Positions 47,476-56,215 of a stretch of DNA of 64,000 nucleotides are shown in pieces. The DNA comes from Lachnospiraceae bacterium (GTDB lineage: Bacteria > Bacillota > Clostridia > Lachnospirales > Lachnospiraceae), in the NCBI GenBank assembly GCA_022791815.1, contig JAAVZU010000042.1, forward strand, positions 124,001-188,000, read 5' to 3'. The notes under the pieces are model-generated. The model had not been told where the DNA came from. It saw nothing but the letters and a program-made list of their open reading frames with translations, and did no database searches. Numbering within the stretch: the stretch's first letter is position 1; every line of letters starts with the position of its first letter. A program made the translations under genes and the position numbers.

Positions 47476-48171
47476 ATGTATCGAATTTTAGTATGTGAAG
47501 ATGAAAAATCTATTGCAGATGCATTAGAAATCTATTTAGCTAATGAAGGGTATGAGGTTCTACGGGCAGAAAATGGAATAGAGGCACTGGAAATTACAAA
47601 AAAAGAAGAACTTCACTTAATTCTTATGGATATTATGATGCCAAAGATGGATGGTATTAAGGCAACTATGCGTATCCGTGAGGAAAAGAACATTCCTATT
47701 ATTATTTTGTCTGCAAAAGGAGAAGATTATGATAAGGTTTTGGGATTAAATATAGGTGCAGATGATTATGTAACAAAACCCTTTAATCCCTTGGAACTGA
47801 TAGCAAGAGTAAAAAGCCAGCTACGCCGTTACACCAACCTTGGAGGGATAGCAGAAAAGGCAACTGACAATATGGTGCGTACTGGTGGCTTGGAAATTGA
47901 TTTATCTACCCATGAAGTATTTGTAGATGGAGAGCAAAAAAAGCTGACTCCTGTAGAATTTGGAATCCTGTCTTTTCTTGCACAAAATGCGGGAAGAGTA
48001 TATTCCATTCACCAGATTTATGAAGCTGTTTGGAATGAACCTTCTGTTAATACAGAGAATACTGTATCTGTACATATCCGAAGAATTCGAGAAAAAATTG
48101 AAATTAATGCAAAAGAACCAAAATATGTAAAGGTGGTGTGGGGCGTTGGATACAAAGTGGAAAAAATTTAG
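47476..48171 (+). CDS. OmpR/PhoB family response regulator
   Basis: 231 residues. The receiver has the acidic pair CEDEKS (Asp8-9 region), the phospho-acceptor Asp in LILMDIMMPKMDG (about residue 53) and Lys in DDYVTKPFNPLEL (about 102). The C-terminal winged-helix DNA-binding domain follows (about 135-231; KKLTPVEFGILSFLAQNAGRVYS, VSVHIRRIREKIE, WGVGYKVEK). The stop overlaps the kinase gene by 26 nt, so both are translationally coupled. It is separated from the van cluster by an unrelated minus-strand gene. Confidence 0.95.
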   Translation: MYRILVCEDEKSIADALEIYLANEGYEVLRAENGIEALEITKKEELHLILMDIMMPKMDGIKATMRIREEKNIPIIILSAKGEDYDKVLGLNIGADDYVTKPFNPLELIARVKSQLRRYTNLGGIAEKATDNMVRTGGLEIDLSTHEVFVDGEQKKLTPVEFGILSFLAQNAGRVYSIHQIYEAVWNEPSVNTENTVSVHIRRIREKIEINAKEPKYVKVVWGVGYKVEKI

Positions 48172-50773
48172 TAGAAGCCTGTCTGTAAGAATTATTTTAA
48201 ATTGTTTGGTAATTGTCTGTCTGATAATAGAAATTGTATTATGTACAAAAATTTATGATACTGAAAAAAAGTACAATACTGCTTATACTTATAAAAGTGC
48301 AGATGATTTCTATGGCAACACAGCTCTTCAAGAGGATATTATAAATGCCTGGAGAGGATTGTTTGATTACATTATTGCAAGCAATGTCCAAAAAAAGGAT
48401 GCTGACCAAGCCAAGAATCTGGAAAAAAATTTAGAAAATTCTGCAGGTAATTTTCAGTATCAATTAATTATGAAAGGTAGCGACGGAAAAGACAAGACTA
48501 TTTCAAATTGTGCAAACAATTCCAACAATTTGAATGCATTTCCTATTTACAATCTTTATAAAGGTTATCTTAATGGAGATACTTATATTACAGATTGGAC
48601 GAATTATTATGTAGATGATTATACAGAAAAGTATGAAAAAAATAAAGGATATGCCTATATGGATGAGGATGTTACCAATTTCAGATGGTTAGAAATCAAC
48701 TCCATAATTAGCGGACTATGCGAAGGAAATCAAGAATATTCCCAGTATATTGCTAAAAATATTGTAGAAAATATTCAAGTTTATAAGGATGCAGTAAAAA
48801 AATGTTTATATTATTTTTATCAGAGTAATCCAAATTCTAATAATGAAGCAATAACAAATAATATACTAAAGAAACTATATAGTACAAGGGATAAAATTTC
48901 TATAAATAATTTTATAGATAAAATCTCTGAAGAATATGGTGAAGATGAAGAATACTTAACTTATGATGAAACTACAGGATTAGTCTATAGTGAGGATTCT
49001 GGTTGCTATTACTATATGTCTCAGAATAATACAATAGAATGCCATGATGAAATTAGTACAAAGCTCTATAACCGTCTTATAGGGGAAATGAATGAGCAAA
49101 AAAAAGAAGCAGAAAAACAGGAAGCTTTAACCAAAGAAGAAAAGAATACTCTTACAGAGACAATCTCTAAGGCAATTTATATTGGTGATAACGGTTTGGA
49201 TTCTTATGCACAAATTATAATTCCAATTGCGGCTGTTCTTGGAACACCAGAAGAATACACTATGTATGTTGGTGTAGATAAAACATTATACCAAGCCACA
49301 CAATCTGTGTATATGGATCAGTATTCCGTCATTAAGGAAAAAGCTGATATTATAGAAAAACAGGAACGCACATATATTTATGGAATAATCGGCACTTTGG
49401 TTTTCTTAGGATTTGTTGTTTTGGCATTGTTATATGTTTGCGGCCGAAAAGAAGGAACCGAAGAAATACAATTTCTTGCAATAGATGCATGGTATACAGA
49501 AATACAAGTAATATTTATGACACTGGGAATTATACTTGGCATTGCATGCATGGCTGCTGGAGTTGATTCACTCAATCTTGACTTATTTTCTAAAGAAGAA
49601 TTATATATATCCTTAATAACGCTTGCAGTAACTGCATTAATATTGATAGAATTATTATGTTCCATTGTGCGGAAAATAAAAGGCGGCATACTTTTCCGTC
49701 AGTCTATTCTTGGAAAAATATTCAACATAGGACAGGAAAAACTATACTATGGAAAAACAAGCAAACATATTATGCTCTTTTATCTTGTTGTATGTGGTAT
49801 CTGGCTATTCTTTGAATATGTTGGAATGTGCCTTTCTGTTTATGATAATGAACATTGGCTTCTTATCTTTATGCAGTTAATACTTGTATTTCTTTTATCT
49901 GCTACAGCAATTTTCTTACGCCGTTACTTATATCAATGGGAACAAATACGGCATGGTGTAAAACGTGTAAAATCTGGAGATATTAACTACCAGATTCCAA
50001 CCAATGATAGTAAAGAACTTTTAAATCTGTTTGCAAAAGACATCAATTCCTTATCGGAAGGTTTAGAAAATGCAGTAGATGAAATGTTAAAGTCAGAGAA
50101 ATTAAAAACGGAATTGATTTCCAATGTATCCCATGACATTAAAACACCTTTAACATCCATTATCACTTATGTGGATTTGATAAAAAAGGAAGATGTACAA
50201 CCAGAAAATGTGAAGGAATACATTGAAGTATTAGACCAAAAATCTCAAAGATTAAAGACTTTGACTGATGATTTGTTTGAAGCTGCCAAAGCAACCAGCG
50301 GCGTAATGAAAATGGATGCAACACAAATTGATTTGGGTTCTCTGGTTAATCAAGCAATTGGTGAATTTTCTGAAAAACTGGAGAAACTGGATTTAGACAT
50401 ACGAAATAATATAGAAGGAGATACCTTATATGTTATGGCAGATGGTAAATTGACATGGCGTATTATGGAAAATCTTCTAGGAAATGTTTCTAAGTATGCT
50501 TTAACTGGAAGCCGTGTATATATAGATGCCAAAGATATGGGCAATACCATTTTGCTTACAGTAAAAAATATTTCTAATACAGAACTAAATATTAGTGCTG
50601 ATGTGTTAATGGAACGCTTTACCAGAGGTGACCAGTCGAGAAACACAGAAGGAAGCGGTCTTGGTCTTAATATTGCACAAAGTCTGGCTAATCTTCAAGG
50701 CGGCAATTTTCATGTAGAAATTGATGGAGACTTATTTAAAGCAATACTGGAATTACCAAAGGCTAAGATATAA
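48146..50773 (+). CDS. Large sensor histidine kinase
   Basis: 875 residues, long for its class. An N-terminal membrane helix (about 11-31) leads into a large extracellular domain of about 370 residues with no domain I recognise (Asn/Tyr/Lys-rich). Then come about five membrane helices (411-600), HAMP-like linker (about 600-650), the phospho-acceptor His in ISNVSHDIKTPLTS (about residue 662) and the ATPase domain (N-box around 780; SGLGLNIAQSLANLQGG near 846). The multi-helix block before HAMP is like kinases of VanS/BceS-type size but larger. The signal it senses is unknown. Confidence 0.9.
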   Translation: MDTKWKKFSRSLSVRIILNCLVIVCLIIEIVLCTKIYDTEKKYNTAYTYKSADDFYGNTALQEDIINAWRGLFDYIIASNVQKKDADQAKNLEKNLENSAGNFQYQLIMKGSDGKDKTISNCANNSNNLNAFPIYNLYKGYLNGDTYITDWTNYYVDDYTEKYEKNKGYAYMDEDVTNFRWLEINSIISGLCEGNQEYSQYIAKNIVENIQVYKDAVKKCLYYFYQSNPNSNNEAITNNILKKLYSTRDKISINNFIDKISEEYGEDEEYLTYDETTGLVYSEDSGCYYYMSQNNTIECHDEISTKLYNRLIGEMNEQKKEAEKQEALTKEEKNTLTETISKAIYIGDNGLDSYAQIIIPIAAVLGTPEEYTMYVGVDKTLYQATQSVYMDQYSVIKEKADIIEKQERTYIYGIIGTLVFLGFVVLALLYVCGRKEGTEEIQFLAIDAWYTEIQVIFMTLGIILGIACMAAGVDSLNLDLFSKEELYISLITLAVTALILIELLCSIVRKIKGGILFRQSILGKIFNIGQEKLYYGKTSKHIMLFYLVVCGIWLFFEYVGMCLSVYDNEHWLLIFMQLILVFLLSATAIFLRRYLYQWEQIRHGVKRVKSGDINYQIPTNDSKELLNLFAKDINSLSEGLENAVDEMLKSEKLKTELISNVSHDIKTPLTSIITYVDLIKKEDVQPENVKEYIEVLDQKSQRLKTLTDDLFEAAKATSGVMKMDATQIDLGSLVNQAIGEFSEKLEKLDLDIRNNIEGDTLYVMADGKLTWRIMENLLGNVSKYALTGSRVYIDAKDMGNTILLTVKNISNTELNISADVLMERFTRGDQSRNTEGSGLGLNIAQSLANLQGGNFHVEIDGDLFKAILELPKAKI

Positions 50774-50784
50774 ATACAATAATG

Positions 50785-50815
50785 TTAAATGCGTGTTTCA
50801 ACCTGAATAGCTATA
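50785..50815. repeat. Remnant of the dispersed element (right end)
   Basis: Contains AAATGCGTGTTTC.ACCTGAATAG, nearly the same as the end of the 62606-62742 element. Confidence 0.55.
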
Positions 50816-50836
50816 AATAATGTATCATACTATTAG

Positions 50837-50864
50837 GGCAACGAGGCATAATAGCCTCGTTGCC
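50837..50864 (+). terminator. Terminator between the kinase gene and the AAA gene
   Basis: GGCAACGAGG-CATAATA-GCCTCGTTGCC followed by TATTTTTCTTTTTT on the plus strand. It sits between convergent genes and may work in both directions. Confidence 0.9.
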
Positions 50865-52438
50865 TATTTTTCTTTTTTCCATTCCTCTATGATACATGTA
50901 TGCTTTTTATTTTCTTTTTCATAATTCACACCAACCAACAAAATCTTTCCCGTATAACTTTCAATGGTCTTTGGATAATTTTTATCTTTTATTTGTTCCA
51001 CAGCTCCCTTAGCTGTCTTATCATATTTTAATTCCACCACAAGGGCAGGTTTGCCTGATTCCTTTCTTGGCAGAAATACTAAATCAGCATAACCTTTTCC
51101 GCTTGGAAACTCCCTGATAATTTCATAATCCCTTTTAGCACTATAGTAGGCAATGGAAATAGCACAACTTAAGGAATTCTCATTATTATAAGTAAGTATA
51201 GATGTGGTTTCTTCATGAACTTTATCAATGGCTTTTGCAACCTCTGCTTCTTTCTTTTGCAAAGTTGCTTCCAAAAGCATATCAGAATCCTTAATTGCAT
51301 CTATAACTTTACTCCATTTTTTATCACGCATTGCCCGTATATATTCTGCACAAATCTCATTATTAGGAATAAATACTTCTCTTGTCTCTCCATTATATGC
51401 CAGATATCCTAAATGCACCAATAACGACATTACATCCTCTTTACTTTCAAAGGTTGTCATATCATTTTGGAAACTTTCTGTATCAACCTCACATGTACCT
51501 CCACCAATCATAGTCACTACTGCTTCTTTTAGCCCATCCATATTTATATCAATATATATTTTTAATGCTTCATAGGTTTCAGTGCTTACCCAATAATTAT
51601 CAAATTTATTATTTAAAACAGAATCCACCACCGACTTAGGATTATAAATATGTCTCCCTTCTAACAAATAACCATCATACCACCGTTTCGTTTTATCAAA
51701 ATCCCTATGATACTTTTTACAAAGTTCTTCTACTTCTTCTTTGGTAAAGCCCATATACTTTGCTAATTTCCCTGGTCTTGTCATAGAAATTTCTTCAAAC
51801 ATATTTAATGCAGAGTGTGTACCATACTTTTTTATAGGAAGTATTCCTGTCATATATGCCAAGCCTACATATGATCTGTCTTTCAATAAATTACGAAGAA
51901 AATCCAGGTAAATTTTCTGCCCTTCCCAGTCCTTCTGATTTTCTCGGAAAATACAGTCCCACTCATCAATAATAAAAATAAAAGGAATCTTATTCTCCAT
52001 ATAAATTTCCTGTAGAATCAATACTAAATTTGTATTATCCATAAAATCTATATCTGGATAATTTCTTAACAATTCTATTCGGAGGTATTTCTGTAGCATA
52101 TCCAGCATAACATCCACTTGTTTTGCCAAACTATAAAACTCTACCATATTAAGAGCAATCACTAAGTATTTATTTATGTGTCTCTCAAAAGAATCATCTT
52201 TTGCAATAGAATAAGATTTAAACAACTCTCTGGCATCTTCCCCTTGCCCATAATATGCTGCCAGCATTTCTGCTGTCATGGATTTCCCAAAACGTCTTGG
52301 ACGGCTGACACACAAATATCGGTTTCTCTTTCCAATTCTATGGTTTGTATATGTTATAATACCTGTTTTATCCACATAAATGTCATCCTGAATGGCTAAT
52401 GTAAAGTCATCTTTCCCTGGATTCAAATAAATTCCCAT
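50864..52438 (-). CDS. AAA-ATPase-like / PD-(D/E)XK nuclease protein (DUF1703-type)
   Basis: 524 residues from the ATG at 52438, which has GTGAGGA upstream; a frame open to 52546 has no RBS. N-terminal AAA_9-like domain with YVDKTGII and SRPRRFGKSMTAEMLAAYY as P-loop variant (about 43-61), and FIFIIDEWDCIF as Walker B (about 155). The C-terminal region carries the PD-(D/E)XK-like KGYADLVFLPRKESGKPALVVELKY (about 465-489). The family is very common in Bacteroidetes and gut Clostridia, often in many copies, and its function is not established. It separates the two-component system from the van cluster. Confidence 0.88.
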   Translation of the reverse strand: MGIYLNPGKDDFTLAIQDDIYVDKTGIITYTNHRIGKRNRYLCVSRPRRFGKSMTAEMLAAYYGQGEDARELFKSYSIAKDDSFERHINKYLVIALNMVEFYSLAKQVDVMLDMLQKYLRIELLRNYPDIDFMDNTNLVLILQEIYMENKIPFIFIIDEWDCIFRENQKDWEGQKIYLDFLRNLLKDRSYVGLAYMTGILPIKKYGTHSALNMFEEISMTRPGKLAKYMGFTKEEVEELCKKYHRDFDKTKRWYDGYLLEGRHIYNPKSVVDSVLNNKFDNYWVSTETYEALKIYIDINMDGLKEAVVTMIGGGTCEVDTESFQNDMTTFESKEDVMSLLVHLGYLAYNGETREVFIPNNEICAEYIRAMRDKKWSKVIDAIKDSDMLLEATLQKKEAEVAKAIDKVHEETTSILTYNNENSLSCAISIAYYSAKRDYEIIREFPSGKGYADLVFLPRKESGKPALVVELKYDKTAKGAVEQIKDKNYPKTIESYTGKILLVGVNYEKENKKHTCIIEEWKKEK

Positions 52439-52599
52439 ATTTTCCTCACCCCTTGCTAATCTTCTGATACAAATGATAATCCTTTTATTGAATGTAACAC
52501 CCCTTAGACCCTGATAAACCTTTACAATTCTCAAAAAATATGCCATATTTAACTTAAAGAAGCAACCGTCACAAAGTGGTTAACCAATTAAAGTATTTT

Positions 52600-52640
52600 A
52601 CCTACCCTTCACTCACCAAAGTAGCAGGGTAGGTATTTTT
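52600..52640 (+). terminator. Terminator-like hairpin at the holin-like toxin gene
   Basis: ACCTACCCT-N17-AGGGTAGGT followed by ATTTTTTATTT on the plus strand. It lies at the 3' end of the minus-strand toxin gene, a place where the antisense RNA of type I systems usually overlaps. Confidence 0.6.
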
Positions 52641-52732
52641 TATTTCCACTTGTCTATGTATGCAAGCAGTACAATGATAAATGTCGCAAATGTAAGCATT
52701 AAATAAATACTTTCAACGGTTGCTATTTTCAT
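52640..52732 (-). CDS. Holin-like type I toxin peptide
   Basis: A 30-residue peptide: a short polar start with an ESIYLMLTFATFI core, one membrane helix (about 8-26), and a charged end DKWK. This is the pattern of small putative holin-like toxins (family pattern E-A/T-I-Y-L-M-L-x-F-G-T-F-I-I) of TxpA/BsrG-type type I systems. A hairpin with T run follows on the opposite strand. TTGAAA-N17-TAATAT stands right before the ATG, which would give an almost leaderless transcript, or a different start point. No clear RBS. It is too short for usual gene finding. Confidence 0.6.
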   Translation of the reverse strand: MKIATVESIYLMLTFATFIIVLLAYIDKWK

Positions 52733-52785
52733 ATATTAGCACATATTTGAAGTCTTTTCAACACAGTCTAATATTCTTTCTGCTA

Positions 52786-52851
52786 ATCCTTTTTTAGTCT
52801 TTCCTACGCTCTTGCACAGCAGAGTGTGTAAGACCTGTCTAAACTATTTAC
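52786..52851. repeat. Degenerate right half of the dispersed element
   Basis: AGTCTTTCCTACGCTCTTGC, then a CAG-loop hairpin, and an end CTGTCTAAACTATTTAC match the corresponding part of 33747-33884 with several changes. Confidence 0.65.
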
Positions 52852-53016
52852 CATTCAACACAATTAAATTTTCTCAGATAACCATGTTGTCTATATGTTG
52901 GACCAACTTACCTATAGTGACAGACTATTTATGATATTTCATTTTAGAATCCCGAAGAAGGTATATAGTTAAAAACAAGTGTAACTGTTCAGCAAAAAGC
53001 TGACTGATACACAAAA

Positions 53017-53039
53017 TCGTAAGAAAAATGTAAGAGAAA
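53017..53039 (+). promoter_or_regulatory. Candidate VanR-type binding boxes
   Basis: TCGTAAGAAAAA (53017-53028) fits the VanR box as I recall it, TCGTAnGAAA(T/A)T, with one mismatch. An overlapping ATGTAAGAGAAA starts 11 bp further, the spacing typical of OmpR-family direct repeats. Confidence 0.45.
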
Positions 53040-53207
53040 AATATATTTTTCTACAAAGAAAACAAAGACATAACCTCTTCTGCTTTGATATGATATTTCT
53101 AAATCATAATAGCGCTTCTAGAATATCAAAACCTATAGTTTTTAATTTTCCTTTAGAAAATTGTAATAACATGTAAACCTTTTAGAAAAAAAGTCATAAT
53201 TATTCTA

Positions 53208-53231
53208 CTTTTCGTAAGGACTTACAAAAAG
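53208..53231 (+). promoter_or_regulatory. Palindrome near the vanG promoter
   Basis: CTTTTCGTAAG-GA-CTTACAAAAAG (10 of 11 arm positions pair). It lies about 70-90 bp before the ligase start, just upstream of -10-like TATGCT or TAAGAT boxes. Confidence 0.5.
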
Positions 53232-53299
53232 CAATTATGCTAAGATGTAACAGTTAAATGCTATAGGCATTAGCATACATAAAAGGAGGATAATGATAA

Positions 53300-54415
53300 A
53301 TGAACAATTTTACCAATACTATAAAGGACACAACAAAGGAAACTATTAAAAATACAAAAGATACATCCTATTCACAAAAGACAATCGCTGTTTTCTTTGG
53401 CGGCTGTTCCACAGAATATGAAGTTTCCTTACAATCTGCAAGCTCTATTATTCCATGTATAGACACAAAACTATATAATCCAATTCTAATTGGCATTGAC
53501 CGTCATTCTGGCAAATGGTTTTGGTTTCGTGGAACACTTGAACTAATAGAAAAAGACTGTTGGCAGTCTGAACAAAACTGTATTCCTGTTTTTCCTTCTG
53601 TTGATAAAACAGTTCACGGACTATGCTATATGGATAACAATAGTTTAAAAACAATCTCTTTAGATGCTGCTTTTCCTATCTTACATGGAAAAAATGGTGA
53701 AGATGGCACCATACAAGGACTTTTCGAGTTAATGAATGTTCCCGTAATTGGATGTGGCATGTTATCTTCTGCCTTATGTATGGACAAGGATTTAGCTCAC
53801 AATATTGTCAAAATGTATGGAATTAAAGTACCTAAATCGATTACTATTCAAAAAGGATATACAAATTCCATAACCAAAAGAGCAGTTTCTGAACTTGGCT
53901 TTCCGCTCTTTGTAAAGCCAGTCCGTTCTGGTTCTTCCTTTGGTATCACACAAGTATCCAAAGAACAAGATTTGATTCCTGCAATTGAGAATGCGTTTCA
54001 ACATGATTCTACCGTTATTCTTGAAGAAATGATTCAAGGATTTGAAGTAGGATGTGCAGTCCTTGGAACAAATGACCTATTAATAGGTGAAGTTGATGAG
54101 ATTGAATTATCGGAAGGATTTTTTAACTATACAGAAAAATATACATTAAAAACTTCAAAGATACATGTACCTGCACGAATTTCCCCTGAAAAATCAGAAG
54201 AAATTAAGCAAATTGCCCTTACGATTTATAAACTATTAAATTGTTCCTTTTTTGCAAGAGTAGACATGTTTCTAACTCCTACAGGAGAAATTTATTTTAA
54301 TGAAGTAAATACCATTCCTGGTTTTACTTCACACAGCCGCTATCCTAATATGTTAAAAGAAATTGGTCTGACATTTGAAGATATTATTAATCGTTTATTG
54401 GAGTTGGAGGAATAA
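53300..54415 (+). CDS. vanG: VanG-type D-alanine:D-serine ligase
   Basis: 371 residues of the ATP-grasp D-Ala ligase family. Core motifs are VFFGGCSTEYEVSLQSA (about 33-49), FPILHGKNGEDGTIQGL, LFVKPVRSGSSFGI and the C-terminal metal/ATP segment FFARVDMFLTPTGEIYFNEVNTIPGFTSHSRYPNM, all closest in my reading to VanG/VanE/VanC type D-Ala-D-Ser ligases. An extra 25-residue Thr/Lys/Asn-rich N-terminus precedes the usual start; translation from 53300 has AAAGGAGG upstream. The product gives peptidoglycan precursors ending in D-Ser, which vancomycin binds poorly. The next genes fit a VanG operon. Whether the cluster is expressed is not shown. Confidence 0.85.
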   Translation: MNNFTNTIKDTTKETIKNTKDTSYSQKTIAVFFGGCSTEYEVSLQSASSIIPCIDTKLYNPILIGIDRHSGKWFWFRGTLELIEKDCWQSEQNCIPVFPSVDKTVHGLCYMDNNSLKTISLDAAFPILHGKNGEDGTIQGLFELMNVPVIGCGMLSSALCMDKDLAHNIVKMYGIKVPKSITIQKGYTNSITKRAVSELGFPLFVKPVRSGSSFGITQVSKEQDLIPAIENAFQHDSTVILEEMIQGFEVGCAVLGTNDLLIGEVDEIELSEGFFNYTEKYTLKTSKIHVPARISPEKSEEIKQIALTIYKLLNCSFFARVDMFLTPTGEIYFNEVNTIPGFTSHSRYPNMLKEIGLTFEDIINRLLELEE

Positions 54416-54417
54416 TT

Positions 54418-55188
54418 ATGGCACAAATTGAATTAACAAAAGACAATACATATAAAGGCAATTTGATTCTCGTAACACCAGAGCTTCCTCTTATGCAATT
54501 TTCCAATGCTAATACTATGATACCTGCTCTAGAAAAACAGCCAGAAGTAAGGATAGCCAAGGAAGCTGCTCATTCTTTACGATTATTGCTATCAGACATT
54601 CATTGTGATAGTCAAATTATAGCAGTCAGTGGTTTTCGTACACAGCAGGAGCAGGAAGAAATATGGAACGATTCCATCATGGAAAACGGATTAAAATTTA
54701 CCCAAAAATTTGTTGCTGTCCCAGGACATAGTGAACATCAAACAGGCCTTGCCATAGATCTTGCAGAGGAAAAAGAAAATATTGACTTTATATGTCCCAA
54801 CTTTCCTTATACAGGCATTTTTCAAGATTTTCGGAAAATGGCACCTCATTTTGGTTTTATAGAACGGTATTTATCTGATAAAGAATCCATTACAGGTATT
54901 GGTGCGGAACCTTGGCATTTTCGTTATGTCGGATACCCTCACTCTATAATCATGGCAGAACAAAATATGGTTTTAGAAGAATATATACATTTTTTAAAGG
55001 AATCTACAGATTTTTGGCATCCTTATACATATCACACTATGGAAAAGAATATTGAAATCTCCTATATCTCCCTAGATGCTAATAACCCTGTAACACTTGA
55101 TGTTCCTGATAATTCTTCCTATTGTATTTCAGGAACAAATGAGGGTGGTATGATTTTTAGCCTTTGGAGGAAACATAATGAATACTAA
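54418..55188 (+). CDS. VanXY-type D,D-dipeptidase/carboxypeptidase
   Basis: 256 residues without signal peptide. The zinc site is VPGHSEHQTGLAIDLAEE (SxHxxGxAxD, about 100-117), with the later catalytic Glu and His ligand in GAEPWHFRYVG (about 161-171). A cytoplasmic protein of this type, placed between vanG and vanT, matches VanXY_G, which removes normal D-Ala-ending precursors. Its stop overlaps the next gene by 11 nt, and its start is 2 nt after vanG, so the cluster is one operon. VanY would have a membrane anchor, which is missing. Confidence 0.85.
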   Translation: MAQIELTKDNTYKGNLILVTPELPLMQFSNANTMIPALEKQPEVRIAKEAAHSLRLLLSDIHCDSQIIAVSGFRTQQEQEEIWNDSIMENGLKFTQKFVAVPGHSEHQTGLAIDLAEEKENIDFICPNFPYTGIFQDFRKMAPHFGFIERYLSDKESITGIGAEPWHFRYVGYPHSIIMAEQNMVLEEYIHFLKESTDFWHPYTYHTMEKNIEISYISLDANNPVTLDVPDNSSYCISGTNEGGMIFSLWRKHNEY

Positions 55189-56215
55189 AAAATTTGCTGG
55201 AATTGACTATTTTCGGTTTGTAGCTGCTTTTATGGTAATAGCAATTCATATATCACCCTTTGCAATCTGGAATAAAGATGTAGATTATTTGCTTACATAC
55301 TGCCTAGGTCGTATTGCTGTTCCTTTCTTTCTTATGACTACAGGATATTTCGTGTTAGCACCATTTGTTAAGACTAATTTCCAAAAAAAGCACTCTATAC
55401 ACAAATACATCACAAAAAATACAATATTATATTTGTCCGCAACCTTATTTTATATACCACTTGCTCTTTATTCAGGAAATCTGCCACATAGTATAGGAGA
55501 ATTTCTCAAACAGCTATTTTTTGATGGAACCTTTTATCATCTATGGTATTTTCCTGCTGCAATTATTGGTTGTATTTTACTTATTTTTTTGCTAAAGAAG
55601 TCAATTGGGACAGCAGTTATCTTTTCTGTAATTGCTTATGTAATTGGACTGTTTGGTGATTCTTATTATGGAATTGTAAAAGATGTTCCTTTCCTTAGCT
55701 CTTTGTATGATGGGATTTTTCACATTAGCAGCTATACAAGAAATGGAATTTTTTTTGCACCAATATTCATCTTACTAGGTGTGGTACTTGCTAATCCACA
55801 ATTCCACTGTCAAACACATATATGCAAAATAGGATTTGTATTATCTTTACTGCTTATGTTCTTAGAAGGATTTCTTACTTACAGTCTGGGACTGCAAAAG
55901 CATAATAGTATGTACTTTCTCTTAATACCAACTATGTACTTTATGTTTCAATTGTTGTTGTACTTTCCACAACAACAAGTACCTATTTGGCTTCGGAATG
56001 GTTCTATGCTGCTTTATATTATACATCCTGCGGTAATTGTAGTTGTCCGTGGAATAGCGAAAATAACAAAATCTACAAAATTACTGATAGACAATACTTT
56101 TATTCAGTATCTCACCGTTTGTGTGTTATCTCTGATTATTGTATTTTCTATACAGTTTTTCTTGGGAAGGAGACGAGGAAGATGTATCAAAAAGGAAGAG
56201 CATGGATTGAATTAA
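55178..56215 (+). CDS. VanT membrane half (acyltransferase-3 fold)
   Basis: 345 residues with about ten membrane helices. It starts MNTKKFAGIDYFRFVAAFMVIAIHISPF, the acyltransferase-3 signature (R-F, H), and contains FHISSYTRNGIFFAPIFILLG. In known VanT proteins (about 700 residues) this membrane part is fused to the racemase domain and helps take up serine. Here the reading frame ends at 56215 and the racemase continues in a -1 frame. RBS TTGGAGGA precedes the start inside the vanXY gene. Confidence 0.82.
   Translation: MNTKKFAGIDYFRFVAAFMVIAIHISPFAIWNKDVDYLLTYCLGRIAVPFFLMTTGYFVLAPFVKTNFQKKHSIHKYITKNTILYLSATLFYIPLALYSGNLPHSIGEFLKQLFFDGTFYHLWYFPAAIIGCILLIFLLKKSIGTAVIFSVIAYVIGLFGDSYYGIVKDVPFLSSLYDGIFHISSYTRNGIFFAPIFILLGVVLANPQFHCQTHICKIGFVLSLLLMFLEGFLTYSLGLQKHNSMYFLLIPTMYFMFQLLLYFPQQQVPIWLRNGSMLLYIIHPAVIVVVRGIAKITKSTKLLIDNTFIQYLTVCVLSLIIVFSIQFFLGRRRGRCIKKEEHGLN

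Larger units (their letters stand above)
52733..53299. other. Upstream region of the vanG-type cluster
   Basis: 567 bp without a gene, between the toxin peptide and the ligase gene. It holds a truncated dispersed element (52786-52851), a separate GTAACTGTTCAG end with facing GCTGACTGATAC (52981-53010), two candidate regulator boxes (53017-53039) and a 24-bp near-perfect palindrome (53208-53231). Confidence 0.5.

Noticed and set aside
47476-50773. VanR/VanS of the van cluster
   Set aside because: The kinase is far longer than VanS_G, with a 370-residue sensor region, and the pair is separated from vanG by an oppositely oriented gene; linkage remains only a possibility.
55987-56181. Extension of the racemase gene into the membrane gene
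   Set aside because: The extension lies fully inside the vanT membrane frame, has no RBS, and the family start matches the ATG at 56182.
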